DNA of 64,000 nt from Lachnoclostridium sp. An196 (GCF_002160135.1 NZ_NFJZ01000004.1:124001-188000), one strand, 5' to 3'; shown: positions 46,984 to 56,042, numbered from the stretch's first letter. A program made the numbers and translations. Notes: generated from the letters alone by a model not told the origin.

Positions 46984-47466
46984 ATGTCGCTGAAATACGA
47001 ACGAAATGTCCGTTTTGTGCAGGCCACGCCGGACATGCGGGATGAATGTGCAAAGGTGTTTGAAAACAGTACTCTTTACGACCGGTATTTTAAAGGTACG
47101 GAGTTCCTCAAAGAGATGCTGTACGAGTCTTTGGATGCGGGCCGCGTGATCGCTGCCAGGATCGGTTCGGGTGAGATCGTGGGCGTCATGGTCTATGAAC
47201 TGAAAGGAATGTTTGGCGAATTCCCTTATCTTGCCCTGCTGGGTGTGAAGGACGGTTACCGAAAACAGGCGATTGGAAGCCGTCTGATCGATGTCTTTCA
47301 GAAGATTTGCGAGCAGACGGGTTTTGACAAATGTTTCATCTGCGTATCTCACTTCAACCCGAGAGCGAAAGCGCTTTATCAGCGCAAAGGCTTTAAACCT
47401 GTCGTCCTGATCCCGGATCTGATCCGAGAGGGGATCGACGAATGGGTGCTTATGAAGCGACTATAA
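46984..47466 (+). CDS. GNAT-family N-acetyltransferase
   Basis: A 160-residue acetyl-CoA-dependent transferase. The acetyl-CoA loop is seen as LGVKDGYRKQAIGSRLIDVF (about 88-107, the QxxGxA/G-like site), and HFNPRAKALYQRKGF (about 127-141) is motif B with the usual Asn/Tyr. ATG 46984 has GGAGG at eight bases, while ATG 46978 is too close to it. The substrate is not predictable. It lies 21 bp after ilvE. Confidence 0.85.
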   Translation: MSLKYERNVRFVQATPDMRDECAKVFENSTLYDRYFKGTEFLKEMLYESLDAGRVIAARIGSGEIVGVMVYELKGMFGEFPYLALLGVKDGYRKQAIGSRLIDVFQKICEQTGFDKCFICVSHFNPRAKALYQRKGFKPVVLIPDLIREGIDEWVLMKRL

Positions 47467-47482
47467 CTGTAAGGGATAAGGT

Positions 47483-47884
47483 ATGGACGAGAATTATACT
47501 GAGTACGCGGTACAGGCCGGAAAAACTGCGAAGAACAGTCTGAGAGACCGTATCGCAGGAGTGTTGTTCGGCAGAGGCCTGGTAGAATATGAGACGATTT
47601 ATATGGACGGTACGCTGGAGATCTCTGTAATCTACGGAAAGAGCAGCCGGAAAAGAAGGTTCCTCTGCGATATGAAACAGGTACAGGGATACCGGCTGGG
47701 GACCCGGGACGAGATATTCCGGCGCTTTGGAAAAATCGACAGGGACTTCTCCTCAGGAGAGCCGGGAGCTCTCTGCTGCGGTTTGAAGACGGATACAGAA
47801 AAAGGATCTTTGATCGTATGTTTTGAGCCGGGAGAAACTCTGGCGTCTGTGCTGGAAAGCAAATACCGCAGGCTGAAAGCCTGA
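47483..47884 (+). CDS. DUF6106-like protein lacking membrane helices
   Basis: A 133-residue protein of unknown function. The central part (VEYETIYMDGTLEISVIYGK, then SSRKRRFLCDMKQVQ) resembles the conserved core of DUF6106 proteins, which normally carry two N-terminal membrane helices. Here the region before the core is short and polar (KNSLRDRIAGVLFGRGL), so the helices appear lost. Family assignment is from memory. It starts 16 bp after the acetyltransferase gene with a GGGATAAGG site. Confidence 0.5.
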   Translation: MDENYTEYAVQAGKTAKNSLRDRIAGVLFGRGLVEYETIYMDGTLEISVIYGKSSRKRRFLCDMKQVQGYRLGTRDEIFRRFGKIDRDFSSGEPGALCCGLKTDTEKGSLIVCFEPGETLASVLESKYRRLKA

Positions 47885-47895
47885 GATGATTGTCG

Positions 47896-47931
47896 TATCT
47901 TCTTGTCCGGCTCTGGCCGGGCAAGAAGATA
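47896..47931 (+). other. 16-bp hairpin after the DUF6106-like gene
   Basis: TATCTTCTTGTCCGGC pairs with GCCGGGCAAGAAGATA (one G-T pair) around a TCTG loop, 11 bases after the stop. It is strong enough to act as a terminator or RNase barrier, but no T-run follows. Confidence 0.6.
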
Positions 47932-47979
47932 TACTGTCCTGAACTGTTGCTGATACGGAAAAGGAATGTGCGGGCTGTA

Positions 47980-48009
47980 TTGACAGTTCCGCACATTTTG
48001 TGTTATGAT
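47980..48009 (+). promoter_or_regulatory. Promoter of the polyamine operon
   Basis: Consensus TTGACA (47980-47985), 18 bp, TATGAT (48004-48009) with a TGT extended -10. The start site near 48016 lies ~250 bases before speA. Confidence 0.65.
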
Positions 48010-48015
48010 CACAGA

Positions 48016-48264
48016 CAGTGAGTAAAACAGAGTATGTTTTGCAAGCCGCATTATTGATGGAGTTAAAAGCTCAAATTTTATAAGTTGATTACTTTATAAT
48101 CAGTGCGATGGCACGTCATCTTGTGAAACGGTCAATAAGAGTAGCATGTAGATACTCTGGAAAGATTAAAAACGGAAGATATAAGAGATCTTTGACAGGG
48201 GAAGCAAGTGGACTGTTGTCCGCAGGTTTCCTTTTTTTGTACGAAAAAGACAGAGGGAATGCAG
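48016..48264 (+). promoter_or_regulatory. Candidate structured leader of the polyamine operon
   Basis: No gene is visible in this ~250-nt stretch. It contains a TGATT/AATCA stem (about 48086-48102), a GATG/CATC stem (48107-48120), AGAGTA/TACTCT (48138-48143 with 48153-48158), long-range GTCAA/TTGAC (48131-48135 with 48192-48196) and finally an intrinsic terminator before speA. This is the layout of a riboswitch or attenuator. It matches no ykkC, lysine or SAM consensus I know. Confidence 0.5.
48200..48238 (+). terminator. Intrinsic terminator within the speA leader
   Basis: GGGAAGC and GTGGAC pair with GTCCGC and GGTTTCC around a TGTT loop (12 bp, one 2x2 internal loop), followed by seven T at 48232-48238. 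It lies only 27 bases before the speA start, so speA expression must depend on anti-termination or read-through. Confidence 0.75.
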
Positions 48265-49713
48265 ATGAATTTGAATGATCAGAAATCCGCCCCGATCTAC
48301 GAGGCGCTGGAAAAATTCCGGAGAAGAAGGGTAGTGCCCTTCGACGTGCCGGGACATAAAAGAGGCAGGGGGAATCCGGAACTGGCAGAGCTTCTTGGAG
48401 AGAAATGTGTCAGCCTGGATGTGAATTCCATGAAACCTCTGGACAATCTGGGACATCCGGTGTCGGTGATTCGCAGGGCGGAGGAACTGACCGCAGACGC
48501 GTTCGGCGCGGCCCATGCGTTCCTGATGGTGAATGGGACTACCAGTTCGGTGCAGAGCATGATTCTGTCCGTGTGCAAGGCGGGGGATAAGATCATCCTG
48601 CCCAGAAATATACATAAAAGCGTGATCAACGCTCTGGTGCTGTGCGGCGCGGTTCCGGTCTATGTGGAGGCGAAGGTGAATCCCAGGATCGGCATTGCTC
48701 TGGGGGTAGAGGTAGAAGAGATGCGCAGGGTGATGGATGCAAATCCGGACGCGAAGGCGGTGTTCATCAATAATCCAACCTATTACGGGATCTGTTCCAA
48801 TCTGAAAAAGATCACGGAGATGGCCCATGAACGGGGGATGAAGGTGCTGGTGGACGAAGCGCACGGCACCCATCTGTATTTTGGAGAAAACCTGCCTGTT
48901 TCCGGCATGGCGGCAGGGGCGGATCTGGCGGCGGTCTCCATGCATAAATCTGGCGGAAGCCTGACCCAGAGTTCGATCCTCCTGTGCGGTCCGGATATGG
49001 ACGCGGGGTATGTACGTCAGATCATCAACCTGACCCAGACTACCAGCGCGTCGTATCTGCTGCTGTCCAGCCTGGATATTTCCAGGAGAAATCTGGCGCT
49101 GCGCGGAAAGGAATCCTTTGCGAAAGTAGTGCGGATGGCGGAGTACGCCAGAAATGAAATCAATGAGATCGGCGGGTACTATGCGTACGGAAAGGATCTG
49201 GTGGACGGGGACAGCGTTTATGACTATGATGTGACGAAGCTGTCCGTCTATACCCAGGGGATCGGCCTGACCGGCATCGAAGTATACGATATCCTGAGAG
49301 ACGAATATGATATCCAGATCGAATTTGGGGATATCGGCAACATTCTGGCATATATTTCCATCGGAGACCGTATCCAGGATATTGAGCGCCTGGTAGGGGC
49401 GCTGGAAGATATCGGACGTTCCTATGAGAAAGATTCCAGTACTTTGTACTGCGGGGATTTTATCCAGCCGGAAGTGGTCTGCACTCCCCAGGAAGCATTT
49501 TACGCGGATAAGAGGCAGATACCGATCCGGGAGACAGCCGGCGCGATCTGCGCGGAGCTGGTCATGTGCTATCCGCCGGGTATTCCGATCCTGACGCCGG
49601 GAGAACGGATCACCGGCGAGATTATTGAATACATATTGTACGCGAAGGAAAAAGGATGTTCTCTTCAGGGAACGCAGGATCCTTCGGTACAGTTATTAAA
49701 TGTGATTGTATAG
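48265..49713 (+). CDS. speA: Arginine decarboxylase (aspartate aminotransferase fold)
   Basis: A 482-residue PLP decarboxylase of the Orn/Lys/Arg group III type. PFDVPGHKRGRGNPE (about 27-41) and VDEAHGTHLYF are family motifs; the PLP lysine is K228 in SMHKSGGSLTQSS. Arginine is preferred over lysine or ornithine because agmatine-using enzymes AguA and AguB follow in the same operon. It would make agmatine from arginine. ATG 48265 follows AGAGGGA; ATG 48259 is closer to it. It lacks the N-terminal wing domain of the large acid-inducible decarboxylases. Confidence 0.85.
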   Translation: MNLNDQKSAPIYEALEKFRRRRVVPFDVPGHKRGRGNPELAELLGEKCVSLDVNSMKPLDNLGHPVSVIRRAEELTADAFGAAHAFLMVNGTTSSVQSMILSVCKAGDKIILPRNIHKSVINALVLCGAVPVYVEAKVNPRIGIALGVEVEEMRRVMDANPDAKAVFINNPTYYGICSNLKKITEMAHERGMKVLVDEAHGTHLYFGENLPVSGMAAGADLAAVSMHKSGGSLTQSSILLCGPDMDAGYVRQIINLTQTTSASYLLLSSLDISRRNLALRGKESFAKVVRMAEYARNEINEIGGYYAYGKDLVDGDSVYDYDVTKLSVYTQGIGLTGIEVYDILRDEYDIQIEFGDIGNILAYISIGDRIQDIERLVGALEDIGRSYEKDSSTLYCGDFIQPEVVCTPQEAFYADKRQIPIRETAGAICAELVMCYPPGIPILTPGERITGEIIEYILYAKEKGCSLQGTQDPSVQLLNVIV

Positions 49714-49732
49714 GATAAGGGAGGTGACGGAA

Positions 49733-50593
49733 ATGGATATCTGGTTTTCTCAGATGGACACGGACAATGTGAAGACGAGTATCCGGGTGGATAAGCAGCT
49801 TTTCAGCGCACAGAGCGAATATCAGCGGATCGATGTGTTTCAGTCCCAGGAGTTCGGGAAGATGATCGTACTGGACGGCGAGATTATCTTTTCGGAAGCG
49901 GATGAATTTATCTACAACGAAATGGTGGTGCATGTGCCCATGGCAGTGCATCCGGATGTGAAAAAGGTATTGATCATCGGCGGAGGAGACGGCGGCGTGG
50001 CCAGAACCTGCATTGAGTATCCTGAGATCGTTTCGATCGATGTGGTAGAACCCGACGAGATGTTCATCCAGGTCAGCCGGGAATTTTTCCCGGAGACGGC
50101 TAAAGGATTTGACGACCCCAGGGTAAAGATCACCAATGCGGACGGGCTGCGGTTCCTGCGCAACCGCCGGAATGAATATGATCTGATCATCAACGATTCT
50201 ACGGATCCTTTCGGACATACAGAAGGATTGTTTACCAAAGAGTTTTACGGCAGCTGCTACCGCGCGCTGAAGGAAGACGGAATCATGGTTTATCAGCACG
50301 GCAGTCCGTTTTATGATGAGGATGAGATCGCTTTCCGGGCTATGCACCGGAAAGTGTACCGGAGTTTTCCGATCAGCCGCGTATATCAGGCGAGTATTCC
50401 CACCTGCCCGGCCGGATACTGGATGTTTGGCTTTGCGTCCAAAAAATACCATCCGCTGACGGATTTTGATCCAGAGCGTTGGAATAAACGGGGAATCAGG
50501 ACATGGTATTACACAACAAATCTGCATACGGGCGCGTTTATGCTGCCGAAATATGTAGAAGATTTACTGGAAGAGGAGGAAGATAAAATATGA
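49733..50593 (+). CDS. speE: Spermidine synthase-like aminopropyltransferase
   Basis: A 286-residue enzyme of the SpeE family, which transfers an aminopropyl group from decarboxylated SAM to a diamine or polyamine. The N-terminal beta domain precedes VLIIGGGDGGVARTCIEYP (about 81-99, nucleotide loop), VVEPDE, and NDSTDPFGHTEGLF near 150-163, which is the DSSDPxG catalytic region with Thr replacing Ser. ATG 49733 follows GGGAGGTGA. The SAM decarboxylase SpeD that would feed it is absent from this window. The acceptor could be putrescine, agmatine or spermidine. Confidence 0.85.
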   Translation: MDIWFSQMDTDNVKTSIRVDKQLFSAQSEYQRIDVFQSQEFGKMIVLDGEIIFSEADEFIYNEMVVHVPMAVHPDVKKVLIIGGGDGGVARTCIEYPEIVSIDVVEPDEMFIQVSREFFPETAKGFDDPRVKITNADGLRFLRNRRNEYDLIINDSTDPFGHTEGLFTKEFYGSCYRALKEDGIMVYQHGSPFYDEDEIAFRAMHRKVYRSFPISRVYQASIPTCPAGYWMFGFASKKYHPLTDFDPERWNKRGIRTWYYTTNLHTGAFMLPKYVEDLLEEEEDKI

Positions 50594-51849
50594 GCAGACT
50601 GATGATTATCGGATGCGGAGGCGTGGCTTCCGTGGCGATCCACAAATGCTGTCAGAACAGCGAGGTGTTTGATGAGATTATGATTGCGAGCCGCACGGTT
50701 TCCAAGTGCGATGCTCTGAAGGAAAAACTGCAGCCCACAACGAAGACGAAGATTACCACGGCGCAGGTGGACGCGGATCATGTGGAGGAACTTACGGCGC
50801 TGATTCGTTCCTATGCGCCGGATGCAGTGCTGAATGTGGCGCTGCCTTATCAGGATCTGACGATCATGGATGCATGTCTGGCGGCAGGAGTACATTATAT
50901 CGATACGGCAAACTATGAAGCAGAGAATACGGATGATCCGGAATGGCGCAAGGTGTATGAAGAGAGGTGCAAACGCCTGGGCTTCACGGCACTCTTTGAT
51001 TATTCCTGGCAGTGGGCTTATGAGGACCGCTTTAAAGATGCCGGGCTTACGGCGCTTCTGGGCAGCGGTTTTGATCCGGGCGTGACCAGTGTCTTTGCTG
51101 CGTATGCGCAGAAACACTATTTTGACGAGATTCATACCATCGATATTCTGGACTGCAACGGAGGAGATCATGGTTATCCGTTTGCCACCAACTTTAATCC
51201 GGAGATCAACCTGCGCGAGGTGTCCGCTCCGGGATCTTACTGGGAAGATGGAAAATGGGTGGAGATCGAACCCATGAGCATCAAGAGAGAATATGATTTC
51301 AAAGGCGTGGGCAAAAAGGATATGTATCTGCTTCATCATGAGGAGATCGAGGCGCTGGCGAAGAATATCCCGGGTGTAAAGAGGATCCGTTTCTTCATGA
51401 CTTTCGGACAGAGTTATCTGACCCATATGAAATGCCTGGAAAACGTAGGAATGCTCTCCACGACCCCGATCGAGTTTCAGGGGCAGGAGATCGTACCGAT
51501 CCAGTTCCTGAAGGCCCTTCTGCCGGATCCGGCTTCTCTGGGGCCCAGAACGGTGGGTAAGACCAATATCGGCTGCATCTTCACCGGAGTGAAGGACGGA
51601 AAGGAAAAGAGCCTTTATATTTATAACGTATGTGATCATCAGGAGTGCTACAAAGAAGTGGGATCCCAGGCGATTTCCTATACGACGGGCGTGCCCGCCA
51701 TGATCGGCGCCATGCTGGTGGTGAACGGACAATGGCAGAAGCCGGGCGTTTTCACCACAGACGAATTTGATCCGGATCCTTATATGGAAGCGCTGAACCG
51801 CTGGGGACTGCCGTGGGTTGTGGAAGAGAACCCGGTTCTGGTGGACTGA
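50590..51849 (+). CDS. Carboxynorspermidine/carboxyspermidine synthase
   Basis: A 419-residue saccharopine dehydrogenase-family enzyme (Lys9-like) that reductively couples aspartate semialdehyde with putrescine or diaminopropane to a carboxylated polyamine, using NADPH. The Rossmann loop IIGCGGVASVAIHKC is at about 5-19; YIDTANYEAE and ALLGSGFDPGVTSVFAAY (about 156-173) are family signatures. Choice of product follows from the adjacent decarboxylase gene nspC. It overlaps speE by four bases (ATGA), so it is translationally coupled. Confidence 0.88.
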   Translation: MSRLMIIGCGGVASVAIHKCCQNSEVFDEIMIASRTVSKCDALKEKLQPTTKTKITTAQVDADHVEELTALIRSYAPDAVLNVALPYQDLTIMDACLAAGVHYIDTANYEAENTDDPEWRKVYEERCKRLGFTALFDYSWQWAYEDRFKDAGLTALLGSGFDPGVTSVFAAYAQKHYFDEIHTIDILDCNGGDHGYPFATNFNPEINLREVSAPGSYWEDGKWVEIEPMSIKREYDFKGVGKKDMYLLHHEEIEALAKNIPGVKRIRFFMTFGQSYLTHMKCLENVGMLSTTPIEFQGQEIVPIQFLKALLPDPASLGPRTVGKTNIGCIFTGVKDGKEKSLYIYNVCDHQECYKEVGSQAISYTTGVPAMIGAMLVVNGQWQKPGVFTTDEFDPDPYMEALNRWGLPWVVEENPVLVD

Positions 51850-51850
51850 T

Positions 51851-52993
51851 ATGAGGATTCAGGATGTACCGACGCCCTGCTATGTGGTGGATGAGGCGAA
51901 GCTGATCCGGAATCTGGAACTGCTGAAGAAAGTGCAGGAGGAGGCGGGGTGCCGGATCCTGCTGGCGCAGAAAGCTTTTTCCATGTTTTATGAGTACCCG
52001 CTGATCGGACAGTACCTGGCGGGGACGACGGCCAGCGGCCTTTACGAGGCAAGACTTGGCAGGGAAGAGATGGGAAAGGAGAATCATGTATTTTCGCCCG
52101 GCTACCGGGAGCAGGAGATGGACGAGATTGTCTCTGTCTGCGATCATGTGATCTTCAATTCCTTTTCCCAGTTGAAAAAATACCGGGACCGGTGCCTGGG
52201 CAGGACCAGTATCGGGCTTCGGATCAATCCGGAGTGCTCCACGCAGGGCGATCATGCCATCTATGATCCCTGCGCGCCGGGCTCCCGTCTGGGCGTGACT
52301 CTGGAGAATTTTAAGAAGGCGCTTCTGGAAGACCCGGATGCGCTGGAGGGAGTGGAAGGACTGCACTTCCATACTCTGTGCGAACAGAATTCCGATGATC
52401 TGGAGCGTACCCTGCGTGCGGCAGAAGAAAAATTCGGAGATTATATCGGACAGATGAAATGGCTGAACATGGGCGGAGGGCATCATATCACAAGAGAAGA
52501 TTATGATGTGGAGCTGCTGATCCGCTGTGTCCGCCGTGTGAAGGATACCTATGGCGTAGAAGTGTATCTGGAACCCGGAGAGGCGGTGGCGCTGAACGCA
52601 GGATATCTGGTGACGGAAGTGCTGGATGTGGTGGACAATGGAATCCGGACGCTGATTCTGGACGCGTCGGCGGCCTGCCATATGCCGGATGTGCTGGAAA
52701 TGCCCTACCGCCCGCCTTTGAAAGACAGCGGAAAGCCGGGGGAGAAGGCATATACCTACCGCCTGTCTTCCTGCACCTGCCTGGCGGGGGATGTGATCGG
52801 CGATTACTCTTTTGACCGGGAGATCGGGCCGGGAGACCGCCTCTGTTTTGAAGATATGGCGATCTATTCCATGGTCAAGAACAATACATTCAACGGGATC
52901 GGGCTGCCGCACATAGCGGTGCTTTCAGCCGGCGGAGACTGCCGGGTGATCCGGTCCTTCGGATATGACGATTTTAAATGCAGACTTTCCTGA
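51851..52993 (+). CDS. nspC: Carboxynorspermidine decarboxylase
   Basis: A 380-residue alanine-racemase-fold PLP decarboxylase that converts carboxy(nor)spermidine to (nor)spermidine. The PLP lysine is K41 in LAQKAFSMF; GLHFHTLCEQN, the glycine loop NMGGGHHITR (phosphate binding) and EPGEAVALNAG are visible, as is CTCLAGDVIGDY, which supplies the active-site cysteine and aspartate. ATG 51851 directly follows the previous stop. With the upstream synthase it makes spermidine without decarboxylated SAM. Confidence 0.93.
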   Translation: MRIQDVPTPCYVVDEAKLIRNLELLKKVQEEAGCRILLAQKAFSMFYEYPLIGQYLAGTTASGLYEARLGREEMGKENHVFSPGYREQEMDEIVSVCDHVIFNSFSQLKKYRDRCLGRTSIGLRINPECSTQGDHAIYDPCAPGSRLGVTLENFKKALLEDPDALEGVEGLHFHTLCEQNSDDLERTLRAAEEKFGDYIGQMKWLNMGGGHHITREDYDVELLIRCVRRVKDTYGVEVYLEPGEAVALNAGYLVTEVLDVVDNGIRTLILDASAACHMPDVLEMPYRPPLKDSGKPGEKAYTYRLSSCTCLAGDVIGDYSFDREIGPGDRLCFEDMAIYSMVKNNTFNGIGLPHIAVLSAGGDCRVIRSFGYDDFKCRLS

Positions 52994-53009
52994 CAGGGAG
53001 GAGCAATCG

Positions 53010-54125
53010 ATGAACAGACTGACAGGGACACCCGCCGCAGACGGATACCGGATGCCGGCAGAGTGGGAGCCTCATGAGGGATGCGTGATGATCTGGCCGG
53101 TGAGACCCGGTTCCTGGCCCGACGGGGCGAAAGAAGCACAGGCGGTGTTTGCCCGGATCGCCCGGATCATAGCGAAGAGTGAGAAAGTGTGGATGCTGGC
53201 GGGCCGGGAACATGCGGACGCGGTGAGAGCATGCTTTGCAGAAGATGACAGGATAGAAGTGCTGGAGATCCCTACAGACGACGCGTGGGCCCGGGATGTG
53301 GGACCGACCTGCGTGGTGAACGCGGCGGGAGACGTCCGGGGCGTGGACTGGCAGTTCAACGCCTGGGGAGGAACGTACGACGGTCTGTATGCCCGGTGGG
53401 AACAGGATAACCGGGCGGCAGGAGAGATCTGCCGCGCGCTGGACCTGGACTGCTACGATGCGCAGCATTTTGTGCTGGAGGGAGGATCGATCCATTCGGA
53501 CGGAGAGGGAACGGTGCTTGTCACGGAAGCATGTCTTTTGAGCGCCGGCCGCAATCCGCGGATGTCGAAGGAACAGATTGAAGAAGAACTGAAGGCATAC
53601 CTGGGAGCGAAGAAAATCTTGTGGATTCCCCGGGGGATTTATCAGGATGAAACCAACGAGCATGTGGATAACATCTGCGCGTTCGTCCGTCCGGGGGAAG
53701 TGGTTCTGGCATGGACGGAGGATAAAGAAGATCCTCAGTACGGGCTGAGCCGGGCGTCTCTGGAGGCGCTGAGAAGCCAGAGAGACGCGGCAGGCAGGGA
53801 ACTGAAGGTGCATCTTCTGCCGATTCCGGAAAACCCGGTGCGCATCACGGAACAGGAGCTTGCAGGTTTTTCTTTTGAAGAAGGGGAAGATATGCGGGAG
53901 GCGGGCGAGAGACTTGCCGCCAGCTATGTGAATTTCTATATATCCAACCATGGAGTGGTTGTTCCCCAGTTCGGGGACGCAAACGACAGAAAGGCCGTTG
54001 ATATTTTGAAAGGCCTTTTCCCGGGGCGGACAGTATATCCGGTCCCGGCCCGGGCGGTGCTGATGGGAGGAGGAAACATTCACTGCATTACCCAGCAAAT
54101 ACCATACAGGAGGCGGAGCATATGA
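53010..54125 (+). CDS. aguA: Agmatine deiminase
   Basis: Hydrolyses agmatine to N-carbamoylputrescine and ammonia. The 371-residue guanidino-group-modifying enzyme shows MPAEWEPHEGCVMIWPVRP near the N terminus, TDDAWARDVGPTCVV and VDWQFNAWGG (substrate-binding acidic residues), VLEGGSIHSDGEGT (catalytic His) and the nucleophile Cys359 in GGGNIHCITQQIP. ATG 53010 follows AGGGAGGAG. Overlaps aguB by four bases. Confidence 0.95.
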   Translation: MNRLTGTPAADGYRMPAEWEPHEGCVMIWPVRPGSWPDGAKEAQAVFARIARIIAKSEKVWMLAGREHADAVRACFAEDDRIEVLEIPTDDAWARDVGPTCVVNAAGDVRGVDWQFNAWGGTYDGLYARWEQDNRAAGEICRALDLDCYDAQHFVLEGGSIHSDGEGTVLVTEACLLSAGRNPRMSKEQIEEELKAYLGAKKILWIPRGIYQDETNEHVDNICAFVRPGEVVLAWTEDKEDPQYGLSRASLEALRSQRDAAGRELKVHLLPIPENPVRITEQELAGFSFEEGEDMREAGERLAASYVNFYISNHGVVVPQFGDANDRKAVDILKGLFPGRTVYPVPARAVLMGGGNIHCITQQIPYRRRSI

Positions 54126-54997
54126 GAAAGGTGACCATCGGAGCAGTGCAGATGCGCTGCGTGCCTGATGCGGCAGAGAATATAGAAAAAGCAGACGCGC
54201 TTGTCCGTCAGGCGGCAGAAGCGGGGGCGGGAGTGATTCTTCTGCCGGAATTGTTCGAGCGTCCGTATTTCTGTCAGGAAAGACGCTATGAGTATTATCA
54301 TTACGCGAAGCCTGTGGAGGAAAATGACGCGGTGCGTCATTTCCGCCGGGTGGCGAAAGAACTGGAGGCGGTGATCCCGGTCAGTTTTTATGAGCAGGAT
54401 AACACCCGCCTGTATAACAGTGCCGCGGTGATCGACGCGGACGGAGAGATTCTGGGAGTCTACCGAAAGACCCATATTCCGGACGACCATTTTTACCAGG
54501 AAAAATTCTATTTTTCACCGGGAGACAGCGGATTCCGCGTGTGGGATACCCGATTTGGAAAGATTGGCGTGGGGATCTGCTGGGATCAGTGGTTTCCGGA
54601 GACGGCGCGGTGCCTGGCGGTGAACGGGGCGGAGATACTGCTGTATCCTACGGCCATCGGCAGCGAGCCGATCCTGGAATGCGACAGCATGCCACACTGG
54701 AGACGCTGCATGCAGGGACATGCGGCGGCAAATCTCATGCCGGTGGCGGCGGCCAACCGGATCGGCGCGGAAGAAGTGCTGCCATGCGAACAAAATGGAG
54801 GACAGAGTTCTTCCCTGACTTTTTACGGTTCTTCTTTTATCACGGACGGGACCGGAGAACTGGTATGCAGCGCGTCCAGAGACCGGGAGGAAGTGCTTAC
54901 CGCTTCTTTTGATTTGGATGAAATGGCAGAAAACCGGATGTCCTGGGGACTTTTCAGGGATCGCAGGCCGGAATGTTATCGGAGGATCTCGCAATGA
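54122..54997 (+). CDS. aguB: N-carbamoylputrescine amidase
   Basis: Hydrolyses N-carbamoylputrescine to putrescine, CO2 and ammonia. The 291-residue nitrilase-superfamily protein has its Glu-Lys-Cys triad at E43 (LLPELFERPYF), K116 (YRKTHIPDD) and C153 (GVGICWDQWFPE). The sequence around ERPYFCQE and LLYPTAIGSEP is characteristic of AguB. Start ATG overlaps the aguA stop, and its own stop overlaps the LacI-family regulator start (ATGA), so four genes from aguA on are tightly coupled. Confidence 0.95.
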   Translation: MRKVTIGAVQMRCVPDAAENIEKADALVRQAAEAGAGVILLPELFERPYFCQERRYEYYHYAKPVEENDAVRHFRRVAKELEAVIPVSFYEQDNTRLYNSAAVIDADGEILGVYRKTHIPDDHFYQEKFYFSPGDSGFRVWDTRFGKIGVGICWDQWFPETARCLAVNGAEILLYPTAIGSEPILECDSMPHWRRCMQGHAAANLMPVAAANRIGAEEVLPCEQNGGQSSSLTFYGSSFITDGTGELVCSASRDREEVLTASFDLDEMAENRMSWGLFRDRRPECYRRISQ

Positions 54998-55980
54998 CGA
55001 TCAGTGATGTGGCAAAAATGGCGGATGTGTCTGTGTCCGCGGTTTCCCGCTATATGAATGGCGGATATGTAAGCGAAGAAAAAAAGGAACGGATCAAAAA
55101 AGCGATCCAGGAGACCGGGTATGTCCCCTCCGCCCATGCGCAGACCATGCGGACAAAGAGGACGAAGGTGGTCGGCGTGGTGATTCCGAAGATCAATTCG
55201 GAGTCCATCAGCCGGGTGGTGGCCGGCATCAGCGAAGAGCTTTCGGAAGCCGGATATGAGCTTCTGCTGGGTAATACCGGAAACAATCAGGAGCAGGAGC
55301 TGCGTTATCTGAAAATTTTTGACCAGAACCGGGTGGACGGGATCATCTTTATCGGTACTATGATGAATAAAGAACATGAAAAACTCCTGAAGTCTCTGCA
55401 GGTGCCGGTGGTGCTGCTGGGGCAGCAGGAGTCTTATATCTCCTGCGTTTATCATGACGACTATCATGCCGCCAGAGAGATGGCTGCGATCCTTGCGGCG
55501 GGTAAACATAAGAAAATCGGTTTCCTCGGTGTGCCGGCCAGGGACAAGGCAGTGGGAAAGGAGAGGTATCGGGGATTCTGCGATGCTCTTTCGGAAGCGG
55601 GCCTGCCGGTGGAGGATAAAAGGGTTCTCCAGGGAGAATTTACACTGGAATCAGGATATGAAAACGCCAGGACATTAATGGAGCAGGCTCCGGATACGGA
55701 CGCTCTGTTCTGCGTCACAGATACCATCGCTATCGGGGCGATGAAATATCTGAGAGAGATCGGGAAGCGCATTCCGGAGGATGTGTCAATCGCGGGCATC
55801 GGAGACACCCGCATGTCCGAGATGATGAATCCGCCTCTCACGACCGCGCATTATTATTATCAGACCTCAGGAAGAGAGGGCGCGAAGATCCTTCTGGAAA
55901 AACTGAAAAATCCGGATCTGCCGGATAAAAAGATGATGCTGGGTTATGAAATCGTCCAGAGAGGCTCTATCCTGCTTTGA
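54994..55980 (+). CDS. LacI-family regulator (probable sucrose repressor)
   Basis: A 328-residue repressor. The N-terminal helix-turn-helix and hinge (MTISDVAKMADVSVSAVSRY, then AIQETGYVPSAHAQTM) are followed by a sugar-binding domain (VVGVVIPKINSESISRVVAG onward). ATG 54994 follows GGAGG and overlaps the aguB stop. Despite that coupling, the target is probably the sucrose operon, where two LacI-type palindromes flank the start site. Control of the polyamine genes is an alternative, but no similar palindrome is seen ahead of speA. Confidence 0.88.
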   Translation: MTISDVAKMADVSVSAVSRYMNGGYVSEEKKERIKKAIQETGYVPSAHAQTMRTKRTKVVGVVIPKINSESISRVVAGISEELSEAGYELLLGNTGNNQEQELRYLKIFDQNRVDGIIFIGTMMNKEHEKLLKSLQVPVVLLGQQESYISCVYHDDYHAAREMAAILAAGKHKKIGFLGVPARDKAVGKERYRGFCDALSEAGLPVEDKRVLQGEFTLESGYENARTLMEQAPDTDALFCVTDTIAIGAMKYLREIGKRIPEDVSIAGIGDTRMSEMMNPPLTTAHYYYQTSGREGAKILLEKLKNPDLPDKKMMLGYEIVQRGSILL

Positions 55981-56042
55981 GGAAGATAATTTCTTGTGAT
56001 ATTTCCACAAAAACACAAGAGGATATTTAGTCCTTTTTCCGA

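Noticed and set aside
48016-48264. ykkC/guanidine or lysine riboswitch ahead of speA
   Set aside because: None of the conserved core strings of these classes that I know is present; kept as an unidentified leader.
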